A stretch of DNA of 63,882 nucleotides from assembly GCA_030429045.1 (NCBI GenBank), contig JAUIEA010000007.1, forward strand, positions 1-63,882, written 5' to 3'. How positions within the stretch are numbered: position 1 is the stretch's first letter; every line of letters begins with the position of its first letter. A program made the translations under genes and the position numbers. Below are positions 63,332 through 63,882 of the stretch, piece after piece. This DNA comes from Bacteroidia bacterium (GTDB lineage: Bacteria; Bacteroidota; Bacteroidia; Chitinophagales; Saprospiraceae). The notes under the pieces were generated by a model. The model saw nothing but the letters and a program-made list of their open reading frames with translations, had not been told where the DNA came from and searched no databases.

Positions 63332-63882
63332 ATGAAACAGATATTGACTCTTTTAAGCATCCTCTTTCTGATGGGTCAGATGGTCCTGGCTCAGGCACCT
63401 GCTCGCATGAATTACCAGGCCGTCATTCGTGATGCTTCTGAAAAACTCGTCACGAATACTGCCATCGGCGTCCGGATCCAGATCCGTCAATCGACCTCAA
63501 CGGGTACGATCATCTACAGTGAAAACCATGTCGTCAATACAAACCAGAATGGATTGATCACACTGGTAATTGGCACAGGTCAGGTCAATGTGGGCACGTT
63601 CAGCTCCATTGACTGGTCTCAAGGCCCCTATTATATTCAAACCGAATCCGACCTGAATGGCGGAACGAATTATACCATCTCCGGGACCAGCGAATTGCTC
63701 AGTGTTCCCTTTGCCCTCTATGCGGCCAATGGAGGCGTGGCTGGCCCACAAGGACCACCTGGTGTGCAGGGACCACAAGGGCCCCAGGGGCCTCAAGGAC
63801 CACAGGGCCCCCAGGGCGTTAAGGGAAATGATGGAGCCGGAGTCAAGATCATCGGATCCGTCAATACCCAGAATGATCTCAA
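63332..63882 (+). CDS. secreted collagen-like protein, N-terminal part (runs off window end)
   Basis: An ATG at 63332 opens 183 codons to the window end. The product has a signal peptide (MKQILTLLSILFLMGQMVLAQ), then the Bacteroidota head domain APARMNYQAVIRDASEKL, which continues to SVPFALYAANGG, and then ten Gly-X-Y triplets (63745-63774 and onward, mainly GPQ, ending GVK-GND). After the triplets GAGVKIIGSVNTQNDL continues. Collagen-like runs form trimeric stalks; a globular tip and probably a T9SS or tail domain lie outside the window. It begins 6 bases after the T9SS gene, so the pair is an operon. Confidence 0.85.
   Translation, partial: MKQILTLLSILFLMGQMVLAQAPARMNYQAVIRDASEKLVTNTAIGVRIQIRQSTSTGTIIYSENHVVNTNQNGLITLVIGTGQVNVGTFSSIDWSQGPYYIQTESDLNGGTNYTISGTSELLSVPFALYAANGGVAGPQGPPGVQGPQGPQGPQGPQGPQGVKGNDGAGVKIIGSVNTQNDL

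Overview
The window looks like chromosomal DNA of a free-living Bacteroidota, most likely a member of the Saprospiria (Lewinella/Haliscomenobacter-like). Evidence: at least six proteins carry type IX secretion (T9SS) C-terminal tails; a giant PKD adhesin with a gliding-motility C-terminus is paired with a PorP/SprF partner; the best promoter candidates follow the Bacteroidota TTG/TAnnTTTG pattern; there is a LytS/LytTR pair with a propeller sensor; and several starts are TTG. The genus assignment is inference. I saw no tRNA, rRNA, CRISPR, integrase or transposase.

Layout. 1-6726: truncated animal-type haem peroxidase (-), membrane FMN glutamate-synthase-like protein (+), a secreted degenerate-M23/methyltransferase fusion (-), a secreted T9SS jelly-roll-like protein (-) and a pirin (-). 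6781-8280: 1.5 kb of non-coding mosaic repeats (period 7/8 tracts, four diverged copies of a ~110 bp core, hairpin REP-like units). 8339-10475: MFS transporter and UppP. 10527-17575: PorP/SprF plus a 1958-residue adhesin. 17674-26336: YrdB-like protein, glycine-zipper peptide, APC permease, membrane patatin, lipoprotein plus outer-membrane protein, polytopic membrane protein. 26717-33255: TetR, TolC, adaptor and RND pump, a compact efflux operon. 33589-38594: VCBS-repeat T9SS protein, thioredoxin, a VOC gene remnant and an HzsA-like propeller/haem protein. 38715-43153: alpha/beta hydrolase, DbpA-like helicase, and a lectin/ephrin-repeat/thrombospondin mosaic. 43454-50402: asnS, proC, DUF1272 protein, LMW phosphatase, lipoprotein, tyrosine phenol-lyase, CNNM/CBS protein. 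50751-58184: class II ribonucleotide reductase, SnoaL-like lipoprotein, two PepSY-like paralogues flanking a Vat/CatB-type acetyltransferase, RmuC. 58398-end: sensor kinase, LytTR regulator, a small T9SS protein and the start of a collagen-like protein.

Together the genes combine ordinary housekeeping (asnS, proC, uppP, nrdJ, rmuC) with a strong cell-surface and secretion theme. The parts that ordinary annotation explains least are: the octamer/heptamer repeats, which sit on gene 3' ends and in one case supply the last residues of a protein; the periplasmic M23-methyltransferase fusion, whose 3' end shares a 32-bp T9SS tail sequence with its neighbour; the GGATAA operator cluster; and the HzsA-like exported haem protein.
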